Of a DNA stretch of 64,000 nucleotides, positions 20,531-29,186 are shown in pieces. The number at the start of each line of letters is the position of its first letter. Positions within the stretch are counted from its first letter, which is position 1. The position numbers and the translations under genes are program-made. A model generated the notes under the pieces. It searched no databases. It was not told the DNA's origin and was given only the letters and a program-made list of their open reading frames with translations. Source of the stretch: Neobacillus jeddahensis (GTDB taxonomy: Bacteria > Bacillota > Bacilli > Bacillales > Cytobacillaceae); the NCBI RefSeq assembly GCF_000612625.1, contig NZ_CCAS010000006.1:81328-145327 (forward strand), read 5' to 3'.

Positions 20531-20559
20531 AGAGCTCCGATCTTGTTAATCAGAGCTCT
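20531..20559 (-). terminator. Terminator after racE
   Basis: AGAGCTCCGAT (20531-20541) pairs with ATCAGAGCTCT (20549-20559) with one mismatch. The minus-strand T run follows. It lies nine bases past the racE stop. Confidence 0.85.
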
Positions 20560-20567
20560 AGGTATGG

Positions 20568-21362
20568 CTATAATTTTATACTATCGACGTTGCTTATGGG
20601 AACACCGAGCCATTGTGATGCTATTTTTGAGAAGATGGACTTTGAGCCTGTTGTGAAAAATTCATGTTCTGGCTCTTCTTCGCATGTATCAAGTTGTCCA
20701 TTGTACTGGAGTATAGCACTTATTTCATGTGCCGTTTCGTCACCTGAGCTGATCACATGAACCCCGTCACCCATAACATTTTTAACTAGTGGCTCAAGCA
20801 AAGGATAATGGGTGCATCCCAAAATTAATGTGTCTAAATTCTGATCCAATAACGGCTTCAGCGCTTCACTGACAATTCTTTCGGCAATTGGTCCATTATA
20901 TTCACCGCTCTCCACTAGCGGAACAAACTTCGGACAAGCTTGACTAGTGACAAATAGACGACTATTAAGAGATTTCAAAGCCCTTTCATAGGCGCCACTT
21001 TTAACCGTTCCTACAGTACCAATAACTCCTACTCGATAGTTCTTCGTCCGCTTAATGGCCGCCCGTGCCCCAGGATTAATGACCCCAATAACCGGGATGG
21101 ACAATTCCTTCCGGATCTCATCTAGAGCAGCTGCCGTTGCAGTGTTACAGGCTATTACCAGCATTTTAATCTGTTTTTCTAATAAAAACGTAGTCAATTC
21201 CCATGTGAATTTCTTTACTTCCTGCCTTGTTCTTGGACCATACGGGCAGCGTGCAGTATCTCCCAAGTAGATAATTTTCTCATTTGGAAGCTGCCTTATA
21301 ACTTCTTTGGCGACGGTTAATCCACCGACTCCAGAATCGATAACTCCTATTGGTTGCTTCAA
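20568..21362 (-). CDS. racE: Glutamate racemase
   Basis: RacE supplies D-glutamate for peptidoglycan. The 264-residue protein has [17 protein letters not shown] at its start. The two catalytic cysteines are in [16 protein letters not shown] (near residue 72) and [14 protein letters not shown] (near 183). The start is TTG with an AGAGGCG site. It is followed by gerM and preceded 15 bases away by ysmB, suggesting one transcript. Confidence 0.96.
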   Translation of the reverse strand: MKQPIGVIDSGVGGLTVAKEVIRQLPNEKIIYLGDTARCPYGPRTRQEVKKFTWELTTFLLEKQIKMLVIACNTATAAALDEIRKELSIPVIGVINPGARAAIKRTKNYRVGVIGTVGTVKSGAYERALKSLNSRLFVTSQACPKFVPLVESGEYNGPIAERIVSEALKPLLDQNLDTLILGCTHYPLLEPLVKNVMGDGVHVISSGDETAHEISAILQYNGQLDTCEEEPEHEFFTTGSKSIFSKIASQWLGVPISNVDSIKL

Positions 21363-21377
21363 AAATCTCGCCTCTTT

Positions 21378-21827
21378 TTAACGCATTTCCTGATGTAACT
21401 TCATCAAGTTAAGTTGGAGGAGTTTCATTTCCTCCGCTGAGAAGTTTTTTAACACTTCTTCCAAGTAGACTTGACGCTTTTTAATGACTTCATCAATGAT
21501 TCTATTCCCCTCTTCAAGCAAGTGAATCCTAACAACGCGACGGTCATTTGGATCCTTAACCCGTTCAACCAATAGATTTTTCTCCATTCGGTCTACAAGA
21601 TCAGTTGTCGTGCTACAAGCCAAAAACATTTTACTCGAAAGCTCACCAATTGTCATATCACCGTCTTCAAAAAGCCATTGTAAGGCTACAAATTGGGGAG
21701 GAGTAATCTTATAATGACTTAACATTTCTCGACCCTTTTGCTTGATAATTCCGGATATATAACGTAAATCCTTTTCAATATTGGCAAAAATATCTACAGA
21801 TACTTTTTGTGAATTTTCTAGTTCCAT
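21378..21827 (-). CDS. ysmB: MarR-family transcriptional regulator YsmB
   Basis: This is a 149-residue winged helix-turn-helix protein. The MarR core is visible from residue 40: PPQFVALQWLFEDGDMTIGEL, then the recognition helix region STTTDLVDRMEKNLLVERV and the wing DPNDRRVVRIHLLEEG. The effector and targets are unknown. It lies directly upstream of racE, the same pairing as in B. subtilis. Confidence 0.9.
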   Translation of the reverse strand: MELENSQKVSVDIFANIEKDLRYISGIIKQKGREMLSHYKITPPQFVALQWLFEDGDMTIGELSSKMFLACSTTTDLVDRMEKNLLVERVKDPNDRRVVRIHLLEEGNRIIDEVIKKRQVYLEEVLKNFSAEEMKLLQLNLMKLHQEMR

Positions 21828-22032
21828 TTATCTAACACCCCTATTAATAGGTTCCACTTGACTAACTAAAAAACAACAAGACCAACTGAATTACTCTTAT
21901 TGCCTGTCCTTATTTTCCACTTTTTTCGCCAAAATTTCAAGCTGAATCTATTAAATGAAGTCCAATTGAAGACATGGAAGACCGGTACCTGTTTCGGATA
22001 CCGGTTCCCCCTGCCTCTGATTCTCTTGAAAT

Positions 22033-23901
22033 TTATTTAAGTGCCTCCCGCTTCGCCATCGGTAATATTACTTCGATCATTGTTCCCTTTTTGTCACTCC
22101 AAAAATGAATCGTTCCATCATGATTTTCGATAATTTGCTTAGAAATCATAATCCCTAAGCCTGTCCCATCCTTCTTTGTTGTAAAAAATGGCTCTCCGAT
22201 ACGAGTTAATATATGAGGCGGCATGCCCTTTCCAGTGTCTTTAACTAATATCTTTATCTTATTAAAACTGTAATTTTTCAACTCAATAGTGATGAGACCT
22301 CCATCAGGCATGGCCTCAATCGCATTTTTTAAGATATTAATAAAAACTTGTTTTAACTGATTCTTATCACATTTTATAATAAGATTTTTACAAGTATGAA
22401 TCGTCTCTATTTGAATGCCATTCAGAATAGCTTGTGTATCAATTAATGTTTTAACACTCTCAATAAGCGAAATTAAATCGACTGTTTCAAATTTTAACTC
22501 ATGTGGTTTTGAAAGGACTAATAACTCACTAAGGATAAGTTCTATCCGATCCATCTCTGACTGAATAATCTCAAAGTAGTCTTGTTTACCCGCAAATTGT
22601 GTCTCCATTAACTGAAGAAATCCTTTTATTGCAGTGAGAGGATTTCGCACTTCATGAGCAATACCTGCAGCTAGCTGTCCAGCCACATTTAATTTTTCGG
22701 AGTTAAGTAATAATTCTTCCGTTTTTTTCCTTTCTGTAATATCCCTCATAATAATATGCCTTGCGGGTTCATTTTGGTAAAAGGTAGGGATCTCTTTTAC
22801 TTCTGCTACAAATATTGTTCCATCTAGTCGAATCAATTTGTACTCGAAGAAATTTGTTACTTCCCCACTTGTCACGATATCAATCCGTTCTTTTGCAATT
22901 TCATGATAGTCAGGATGGATAATTTCATTTATTTTTTTGCTAAAAATATCCTCTTTTTTTATTGCTCCTAATAATCTTGCCCCTGTATCGTTAATAAAAA
23001 GAATCTCATTATCTCTAGCGATCATAACTGCATCTGGCGAATATTCAACGAGATCCCGATATGTATCTTCGAGCTTATTCTGCTCTTCTTCAACTTTCAG
23101 TCGCTCTGATATATCCCTAACCACACTTACTACCTCTAATACATGACGGGTGTCAGGATCAATAATTGGCTTACTAAGGGTTTCCGCCCAAATATAATCC
23201 CCGCCTTTTGTCCGGATCCGATAACTACCCCTGCGATTTTCCATACCGCCAAGTACTTTTTTACAATTGATAACTGCCTTTTCCGTATCATCCAAATGGA
23301 GGAAGGAAAAGCAATTTTGTTGGAGAACTTCTTCCGCAGTATAGCCTAGGATATGTTCACACGAAGGAGACACATAAAGAATTTCCCCTTGTAAGTTAGT
23401 GCAAATAAACAGATCAAGGACATTGTTTGTTAAGATGCGTTGCATCTCTTCTACTTTTCGTAGCTCTTGTTTCTGACGCTTCAATTCGGTTATATCCCTT
23501 GCAACCGCACAAACTCCGACGATTTGATCATTCACACTAATTGGGATATTTGTTATATTAAGATCAATTAACTGTCCACTTTTATTGGTCATCTTACAAT
23601 CAAAATTTTCAAATTGGCCTAGTACTGCTTTATGAAAATGATGGAATACCTTATTTACGTGATCTAGCGGAAATAGTAATTGTAACTTTAGTTGTTTTGC
23701 TTCTTCTGTTGAATATCCTGAAATCATTTCGAAGGCGGGATTCCCCTGAACTAAATTTCCTTCGATATCTACAGTAAATATACTGTCTTGATTAGAAGTG
23801 AACAGTGTTTTATATTTACCAAGATTTTCATCTACATAATCTAATAAAAGCACTTTCTTCTCATTTTTGATTGCCTCAACAGAACCGTTCATCTTTCTCA
23901 A
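22033..23901 (-). CDS. Soluble sensor histidine kinase with three PAS domains (KinA/KinE-like)
   Basis: The 622-residue protein has no membrane segment. PAS domains with PAC-type ends (CAVARDITELK, VVRDISERLK, IMRDITERKK) cover about residues 30-145, 150-275 and 278-395. The H-box AAGIAHEVRNPLTAIKGFLQL (phospho-His around 412) and N-box QVFINILKNAIEA follow, then DTGKGM and GTGLGI. H-box and ATPase region strongly resemble the B. subtilis sporulation kinases that phosphorylate Spo0F, so a phosphorelay role is likely but not proven. No response regulator is adjacent. TTG 23901 fits an AAAGGA site; ATG 23892 is the alternative. It interrupts the ysmB-gerE neighbourhood. Confidence 0.85.
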   Translation of the reverse strand: MRKMNGSVEAIKNEKKVLLLDYVDENLGKYKTLFTSNQDSIFTVDIEGNLVQGNPAFEMISGYSTEEAKQLKLQLLFPLDHVNKVFHHFHKAVLGQFENFDCKMTNKSGQLIDLNITNIPISVNDQIVGVCAVARDITELKRQKQELRKVEEMQRILTNNVLDLFICTNLQGEILYVSPSCEHILGYTAEEVLQQNCFSFLHLDDTEKAVINCKKVLGGMENRRGSYRIRTKGGDYIWAETLSKPIIDPDTRHVLEVVSVVRDISERLKVEEEQNKLEDTYRDLVEYSPDAVMIARDNEILFINDTGARLLGAIKKEDIFSKKINEIIHPDYHEIAKERIDIVTSGEVTNFFEYKLIRLDGTIFVAEVKEIPTFYQNEPARHIIMRDITERKKTEELLLNSEKLNVAGQLAAGIAHEVRNPLTAIKGFLQLMETQFAGKQDYFEIIQSEMDRIELILSELLVLSKPHELKFETVDLISLIESVKTLIDTQAILNGIQIETIHTCKNLIIKCDKNQLKQVFINILKNAIEAMPDGGLITIELKNYSFNKIKILVKDTGKGMPPHILTRIGEPFFTTKKDGTGLGIMISKQIIENHDGTIHFWSDKKGTMIEVILPMAKREALK

Positions 23902-23940
23902 TCAATTCCTTTCTAACCATTCTATATACGAAATAGTAAA

Positions 23941-23971
23941 AGCCAAGATGAGAAAGACTCCCATCTTGGCT
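23941..23971 (-). terminator. Strong hairpin upstream of the PAS kinase
   Basis: A perfect 10-base stem, AGCCAAGATG (23941-23950) with CATCTTGGCT (23962-23971), ends in TTTTAC on the minus strand. It sits only 40 bases upstream of the kinase start. It may be a second terminator for gerE or an attenuator in a kinase leader. Confidence 0.6.
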
Positions 23972-24293
23972 TGTGTCTAGCTCAAACAAGTTTCATTCAC
24001 TTCTATTCTAATATAATTTGCCAGATTAATATGTATTTATTAGATGCCAAAAGAATCATTAATTTATTAGGAAAATGCTATTTTTCTTTTAACCTAACTT
24101 CAATTGTAAATTTTACTGAGGAAACTTTCAATATATTTCTACTATTTTCCATTCAGTTATGTAAGAAATATTCAATTTCCATCCAATCAGTGGCGTCTGA
24201 TTTTTCTTATTATGATGAAAAAGTTCTTTTTTTCACTAAAAAGCAATTGGTATAGAAAATCAACCTGTGAATTTTCCTAATTGAAATATGAAC
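23972..24293. other. AT-rich gap between gerE and the PAS kinase, no recognised gene
   Basis: A 94-codon plus-strand frame (23971-24255) and a 24-codon minus-strand frame lack ribosome sites, and I recognise no similarity in them. The region may be decayed sequence left by the insertion of the kinase gene. Confidence 0.4.
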
Positions 24294-24317
24294 CGGCCTC
24301 CAAAATCTCGGAGGCCG
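24294..24317 (-). terminator. Terminator after gerE
   Basis: CGGCCTCC (24294-24301) pairs perfectly with GGAGGCCG (24310-24317) with an 8-base loop. It starts eight bases past the gerE stop. The minus-strand tail has only a weak T run. Confidence 0.65.
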
Positions 24318-24324
24318 ATCATCA

Positions 24325-24549
24325 TTAAAGTTCTAGCTCTCCCATTCGAAGGAGCTCTACAACAGCTTGTGAACGCCCCTTAACACCAAGCTTTTGCATC
24401 GCATTTGAAATATGGTTTCTTACTGTTTTTTCGCTTATAAAAAGTTCACCAGCGATCTCTTTCGTTGTTTTGTCTTGGACTAAAAGTTCGAATACTTCTC
24501 GTTCTCGTTTGGTGAGTAATGGCTTGTGATTATAATCATTCTCCTTCAA
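24325..24549 (-). CDS. gerE: Late sporulation transcription factor GerE
   Basis: GerE is a 74-residue LuxR/FixJ-type helix-turn-helix regulator of late mother-cell coat genes. The sequence is nearly identical to B. subtilis GerE from [20 protein letters not shown] through the HTH ([17 protein letters not shown]) to [12 protein letters not shown]. Only the first ten or so residues differ. The start is TTG with an AAGGAGGG site about nine bases upstream. A sigma-K-type promoter precedes it. Confidence 0.98.
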   Translation of the reverse strand: MKENDYNHKPLLTKREREVFELLVQDKTTKEIAGELFISEKTVRNHISNAMQKLGVKGRSQAVVELLRMGELEL

Positions 24550-24613
24550 GTATTGTAACCCTCCTTGCCTTCGCCAGTAATGAATCGTGGGGTGGGTATA
24601 AATTTAGTCAACA

Positions 24614-24643
24614 TATCTTATGTAAACGATCTAAATGTAGTGA
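24614..24643 (-). promoter_or_regulatory. Candidate sigma-K promoter of gerE
   Basis: On the minus strand CACT (24640-24643 region), a 17-base spacer and CATAAGATA (24614-24622) fit the sigma-K pattern mACm-N16/17-CATAnnnTA exactly. The match lies about 65 bases before the TTG start. gerE is a known sigma-K gene. Confidence 0.7.
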
Positions 24644-24743
24644 CTATATTTACTTTACTATTTGGAGTTTGATTTTACCTAAAAAATTATAGATCCTATT
24701 CCCACTTTTTTGGATTGTTCAAAAACAAAAAGCCCCCATCAGC

Positions 24744-25331
24744 TTAGGAACTTTTCAACTTTGCATAAATAATATATCGTTTTGGCGCATTTCCTACATA
24801 ACGGAAAGGGTAGCAGGTGGTGAGGATCAATTCTTCCTCTTGTTTTTGTAAGGTAATAATGCTGGTGTCGTCAGACTTTACAATTTTTGTATGGGTGATC
24901 TCGTAGGTAAAGGAACCATACGTCATTTTTATCTTGAGTGAATCACCTATTTCCAATTCGCCTAGTTTACGGAACACTGTGTCTCGATGTCCGGACAAAA
25001 CAATTTGCCCCTTATCGCCAGGAAAATAAGAGCCTTTGTAATGGCCTACTCCCTTTTCCAAATCATCTGGATCTGTCCCTTCAACGATCGCTAATTCCGC
25101 TTTAATCTTGGGGATGGTTAATAGTCCAACTGTATCACCCATTTCTGGAGGAGCAGCTTTTTCTTTAGAATTTATTTGTTTATCACCCAGTGGTTTAGAG
25201 ACTAGTTCCTTTGCATGCTTGAGCGAGGTCTTTGTTTGTACTTTCATATCAACGTATTGCCACAATCCAACACCCAATAGAATAAGTCCGAGCAAAATAA
25301 TAAACAGGGGTAGCTTAGCTTTCACTATCAA
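24744..25331 (-). CDS. Class D sortase
   Basis: Sortases cleave an LPxTG-like motif and attach surface proteins to the wall. The 195-residue protein has one N-terminal membrane anchor (residues 7-23) and a short linker. The sortase barrel holds catalytic His115 (LSGHRDT), Cys173 (LTTCYPF) and Arg185 (APKRYI). Length, single N-terminal anchor and TTCYPFRYVGNAPKRY end fit class D. The start could be TTG 25331 or GTG 25325; both lie near AAGGAAGG. An extended -10 (TGGTATACT at 25365) precedes it. It occupies the ysmA position of B. subtilis. I see no LPxTG substrate in the window. Confidence 0.92.
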   Translation of the reverse strand: MIVKAKLPLFIILLGLILLGVGLWQYVDMKVQTKTSLKHAKELVSKPLGDKQINSKEKAAPPEMGDTVGLLTIPKIKAELAIVEGTDPDDLEKGVGHYKGSYFPGDKGQIVLSGHRDTVFRKLGELEIGDSLKIKMTYGSFTYEITHTKIVKSDDTSIITLQKQEEELILTTCYPFRYVGNAPKRYIIYAKLKSS

Positions 25332-25421
25332 GTACCTTCCTTTTTCATAGGGACATTTTCTTTAAGTATACCAAATGGCACACAAATGGACTATTAAATT
25401 TCTTATTTTATATAACGACAA

Positions 25422-25454
25422 AACCCTCCTTTTATTTTGTAGAAAAGGAGGGTT
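25422..25454 (-). terminator. Terminator after sdhB
   Basis: A perfect 12-base stem, AACCCTCCTTTT (25422-25433) with AAAAGGAGGGTT (25443-25454), is followed by TTTG on the minus strand. It lies 66 bases past the sdhB stop, beyond a small repeat. Confidence 0.75.
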
Positions 25455-25461
25455 AAAAGTA

Positions 25462-25517
25462 TTTCGCTTATCACTTGTCTTGCTCCAGCGCCCCTAGTCA
25501 AGACACTTTCGCTTATC
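25462..25517. repeat. Small intergenic repeat flanked by 11-base direct repeats
   Basis: TTTCGCTTATC occurs at 25462-25472 and again at 25507-25517. Between them is an imperfect inverted repeat (GTCTTG with CAAGAC) around a GC-rich core with CTCCAGCGCCCC. The layout resembles a short MITE-like insert with target duplication, but I see no second full copy in the window. Confidence 0.45.
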
Positions 25518-25519
25518 TC

Positions 25520-26281
25520 TTACCCTTGATCGCTTCCGAAGAAGTTTCTAAATGCTTGCATAGTAGCATCACGGTTTACAGCTGCAATAGAGGTTGTAAT
25601 AGGAATCCCTTTCGGACATGCTTGCACGCAGTTTTGGGAGTTCCCACAGCCTTGCATACCGCCATCCTCCATAAACGCATTTAAACGTTCGGCCTTATTC
25701 ATCTCACCAGTTGGATGAGCATTAAATAAACGAACTTGGTTAAATACTGCTGGTCCCATAAAATCGGATTTGCTGTTTACATTCGGACAAGCCTCTAAAC
25801 AGACGCCACATGTCATACATTTCGAAAGCTCATATGCCCATTGACGTTTTCTCTCAGGCATACGTGGTCCTGCACCTAAATCATACGTTCCATCAATTGG
25901 AATCCAAGCTTTAACTTTTTTCAAAGAATCAAACATTCTGCTGCGATCAACCTGAAGGTCACGAACAACAGGGAATGTTCGCATTGGTGCTAAGCGAATT
26001 GGCTGCTCTAATTGATCAACTAGTGCCGAGCATGATTGACGCGGTTTGCCGTTAATCACCATTGAACATGCACCACAAACCTCTTCCAGACAGTTCATTT
26101 CCCAAGTGATTGGGGTAGAAGCCTGTCCATTCGCATTTACGGGATTTTTACGAATTTCCATTAACGCCGAAATAACGTTCATATTTGGACGGTAAGGTAC
26201 TTCGAATTTCTCCTCATAAGGAGCAGTATCCGGGCTATCTTGACGTGTAATGATAAAAGTCACATTTTTCTTTTCAGACAT
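25520..26281 (-). CDS. sdhB: Succinate dehydrogenase iron-sulfur subunit
   Basis: SdhB passes electrons from FAD in SdhA to the membrane cytochrome. The 253-residue protein binds three clusters. The 2Fe-2S ligands are in CLEEVCGACSMVINGKPRQSC. A 4Fe-4S ligand set is in CMTCGVCLEACP, and the third cluster is in CGNSQNCVQACPKG. It is the last gene of sdhCAB, 21 bases after sdhA, with a GGGAG-type site before its ATG. Confidence 0.98.
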   Translation of the reverse strand: MSEKKNVTFIITRQDSPDTAPYEEKFEVPYRPNMNVISALMEIRKNPVNANGQASTPITWEMNCLEEVCGACSMVINGKPRQSCSALVDQLEQPIRLAPMRTFPVVRDLQVDRSRMFDSLKKVKAWIPIDGTYDLGAGPRMPERKRQWAYELSKCMTCGVCLEACPNVNSKSDFMGPAVFNQVRLFNAHPTGEMNKAERLNAFMEDGGMQGCGNSQNCVQACPKGIPITTSIAAVNRDATMQAFRNFFGSDQG

Positions 26282-26302
26282 TCTAACCTACTCCCCTCTC
26301 TA

Positions 26303-28054
26303 TTAGTGCTTTTTAGTATAATCGCGCTCACGAGGCTTAAGCAACGAGATGTCGACTTCTTCATAATGGAAGGCAGGAGCAGATTTAGAATCAACAAATT
26401 TTGCCATTGTTGTTTTTAAGAATTCCTCATCGTTCCGTTTCGGGAAGTCAGGTTTATAGTGAGCACCTCGGCTCTCATTCCGGTTGTATGCACCAATCGT
26501 AATAACGCGTGCTAGTTGAAGCATATTCTGTAATTGTCTTGTGAATGCTGCACCTTGGTTGCTCCATTTTGATGTATCATTAATGTTGATATTTTGATAG
26601 CGCTCAAGAAGTTCTTGAATCTTTTCATCCGTTTGGAGAAGTTTATCATTGTAGCGAACAACCGTTACATTATCTGTCATCCATTCACCAAGTTCTTTAT
26701 GAAGTACATATGCATTTTCAGTACCATTTAGTGACATAATGGAATTCCATTTTTCTTCCTGCTCTTTCACATGACGATCAAACACTGTAGAAGAAATAGC
26801 TTCAGAGCTCTTTTCAAGTCCCTCAATATATTTGACAGCATTGGGACCAGCAACCATTCCTCCATATACTGCAGAAAGCAAGGAGTTTGCCCCAAGACGA
26901 TTCGCACCATGTTGTGAATAATCACACTCACCGGCAGCAAATAGACCAGGAATACTCGTCATTTGGTCATAATCAACCCAAAGTCCACCCATTGAATAGT
27001 GAACAGCAGGGAATATTTTCATAGGAACTTTTCGTGGATTATCACCCATGAATTTTTCATAAATCTCGATGATTCCACCTAGTTTTACATCTAATTCATG
27101 TGGATCCTTGTGTGATAAATCAAGGAATACCATGTTTTCTCCATTAATTCCTAACTTTTGACGAACACAAACGTCAAAAATTTCACGTGTGGCAATATCA
27201 CGAGGTACGAGGTTACCATAAGCAGGATATTTCTCCTCTAAGAAGTACCATGGTTTACCATCTTTATATGTCCAAATACGACCGCCTTCACCACGTGCTG
27301 ATTCACTCATTAAGCGGAGTTTATCATCACCAGGGATGGCAGTTGGATGAATTTGAATCATCTCGCCATTTGCATAGGAAGCGCCTTGCTGATACACGAT
27401 TGATGCAGCAGAGCCTGTATTAATAACAGAGTTAGTAGATTTACCAAAAATAATTCCAGGGCCGCCTGTTGCCATGATGACAGCATCTGCGGCAAATGAT
27501 TTAATTTCCATCGTTTTTAGATTTTGGACCACAACTCCACGACAAACGCCATCATCATCAACAACAGCGCCTAAGAATTCCCAGCCCTCATATTTCGTAA
27601 CAAGTCCGTCTACTTCATGGCGTCGAACTTGCTCATCTAAAGCATAGAGTAATTGCTGTCCTGTAGTTGCACCCGCAAACGCTGTACGGTGATGCTGTGT
27701 ACCACCAAAGCGACGGAAATCTAGTAAACCTTCTGGCGTACGATTAAACATAACCCCCATCCGGTCAAATAGATTAATAATCCCAGGTGCTGCTTCACAC
27801 ATTGCCTTTACTGGAGGCTGATTGGCTAAGAAGTCTCCGCCATAAATCGTATCGTCAAAGTGAATCCACGGGGAATCCCCTTCACCCTTTGTATTTACTG
27901 CTCCATTAATACCACCTTGGGCACAAACAGAGTGAGAACGTTTCACCGGAACAAGAGAAAACAGTTCTACCGGTGTTCCTGATTCTGCAGCCTTGATGGT
28001 AGCCATTAAGCCGGCCAAACCGCCGCCGACTACAATCACTTTACCTTTACCCAT
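26303..28054 (-). CDS. sdhA: Succinate dehydrogenase flavoprotein subunit
   Basis: SdhA oxidises succinate to fumarate at the cytoplasmic face of the membrane. The 583-residue protein has the FAD Rossmann motif VVGGGLAGLMATIKAA. The FAD-attaching histidine is in KRSHSVCAQGGINGA, the active-site block is HPTAIPG, and the Arg/His region is in HYSMGGLWVD. The last residues (RERDYTKKH) are intact. It is the middle gene of sdhCAB. Confidence 0.98.
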   Translation of the reverse strand: MGKGKVIVVGGGLAGLMATIKAAESGTPVELFSLVPVKRSHSVCAQGGINGAVNTKGEGDSPWIHFDDTIYGGDFLANQPPVKAMCEAAPGIINLFDRMGVMFNRTPEGLLDFRRFGGTQHHRTAFAGATTGQQLLYALDEQVRRHEVDGLVTKYEGWEFLGAVVDDDGVCRGVVVQNLKTMEIKSFAADAVIMATGGPGIIFGKSTNSVINTGSAASIVYQQGASYANGEMIQIHPTAIPGDDKLRLMSESARGEGGRIWTYKDGKPWYFLEEKYPAYGNLVPRDIATREIFDVCVRQKLGINGENMVFLDLSHKDPHELDVKLGGIIEIYEKFMGDNPRKVPMKIFPAVHYSMGGLWVDYDQMTSIPGLFAAGECDYSQHGANRLGANSLLSAVYGGMVAGPNAVKYIEGLEKSSEAISSTVFDRHVKEQEEKWNSIMSLNGTENAYVLHKELGEWMTDNVTVVRYNDKLLQTDEKIQELLERYQNININDTSKWSNQGAAFTRQLQNMLQLARVITIGAYNRNESRGAHYKPDFPKRNDEEFLKTTMAKFVDSKSAPAFHYEEVDISLLKPRERDYTKKH

Positions 28055-28149
28055 TCGTGACTCACTCCCTTAATCCAAATTACAATAACTCTCCGACTAA
28101 TAAAACATTTTATTTCATTGAATATTTAGATAAATACATTCGTTTTCTA

Positions 28150-28761
28150 TTAAAAAGCAAATGCAATCAGTGTTTGAACACTAATAATTGATAGAACAAC
28201 AAAAATACCGACTGTTACATATGTAGAAATCAGTTGTGACCGAGGTGATACTGTGATTCCCCAGCTAACAAGGAATGACCATAATCCATTAGCAAAATGG
28301 AAGATTGCTGAAAGTATACCAACAAGATAAAAGACGAACATAAAAGGTGATGACAAAATATCATGCATCATATCATAGGAAACTTCGGAACCAAAGGCTG
28401 CGGCCACACGTGTTTGCCATACATGCCATGCGATAAAAATTAATGTTAGAACTCCTGTTATACGCTGTAAAATGTACATCCAGTTTCTGTAGGTTTTAAA
28501 GCGATTGACATTGCCGGTTGCAGTAAAAGCAATATAAAGTCCATAGATTGCATGATATAACAATGGTAAGTAGATCACTACGGTTTCTAGGACAATTTTA
28601 AATGGAAGACTCCCCATAAAATCTGAAGCCTTATTGAAGGACTCCGGTCCTCCTGTGATGAAATGGTTAACTACAAGGTGCTGAATTAAGAATACTCCGA
28701 TTGGAATGACTCCCAGCAATGAATGTAATCTGCGATTAACAAACTCTCGATTCCCTGCCAT
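28150..28761 (-). CDS. sdhC: Succinate dehydrogenase cytochrome b558 subunit
   Basis: SdhC anchors SdhAB to the membrane, binds heme and reduces menaquinone. The 203-residue protein has five membrane helices. Histidines in helix positions (LLGVIPIGVFLIQHLVVNH, LYHAIYG, FIAWHVWQT, FHFANGLWSF) are candidate heme ligands, as in the B. subtilis di-heme protein. It is the first gene of sdhCAB, with a GGGGGG site before its ATG. Confidence 0.97.
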   Translation of the reverse strand: MAGNREFVNRRLHSLLGVIPIGVFLIQHLVVNHFITGGPESFNKASDFMGSLPFKIVLETVVIYLPLLYHAIYGLYIAFTATGNVNRFKTYRNWMYILQRITGVLTLIFIAWHVWQTRVAAAFGSEVSYDMMHDILSSPFMFVFYLVGILSAIFHFANGLWSFLVSWGITVSPRSQLISTYVTVGIFVVLSIISVQTLIAFAF

Positions 28762-28845
28762 TATTTTACCCCCCTTTAATTTAAAAAAAATGATGTTAAG
28801 TTTCTTCCTTTTTATTCCCCTTAAAGATTCTTAACCTAGCATCAC

Positions 28846-28897
28846 TGTGACAATAATGTGACATGTCCATTTTACTCCCATCCTTTTAGAGCGTCAA
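28846..28897 (-). promoter_or_regulatory. sdhCAB promoter with direct repeats at the start site
   Basis: On the minus strand TTGACG (28892-28897), 17 bases and TAAAAT (28869-28874) make a good sigma-A promoter, giving a leader of about 100 bases. Two copies of TGTGACA on the plus strand (28846-28852 and 28857-28863) are spaced exactly 11 bases. They cover the predicted start site and first transcribed bases, where a repressor could block transcription. No known regulator is assigned. Confidence 0.65.
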
Positions 28898-29133
28898 GAA
28901 AACGGATACACAAACTTTAGTAAAAAAAGAAAATTTTTAAAATATATTGATATTGTAATAGACCTGCTTCTATTTAAAATATCATTGGTTTATATTTGCA
29001 ATCCATCCAATATTAATCATTTTATTTCCAACATCTTACGGTTGAATTTTTGTACATTAATGGAAAAGATAATTATGATGGTAGATAGGTGTAAATATTG
29101 TACTATAATAAAGTTTTCACCAAGGAAAACATA

Positions 29134-29161
29134 CTGAAACTTTATCTAAATTGTATATAAT
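29134..29161 (+). promoter_or_regulatory. Probable sigma-A promoter of yslB
   Basis: CTGAAA (29134-29139), 16 bases and TATAAT (29156-29161) lie just before yslB, with a predicted leader of about 20 bases. The wider sdhC-yslB gap (28898-29133) is AT-rich and shows nothing else I can name. Confidence 0.5.
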
Positions 29162-29186
29162 AGAATGATAGAAAGAGGGGAAACAT

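Noticed and set aside
23971..24255. 94-codon plus-strand frame between the kinase and gerE
   Set aside because: There is no ribosome site and the composition is low-complexity and AT-rich. It also overlaps a hairpin, and I recognise no protein similarity.
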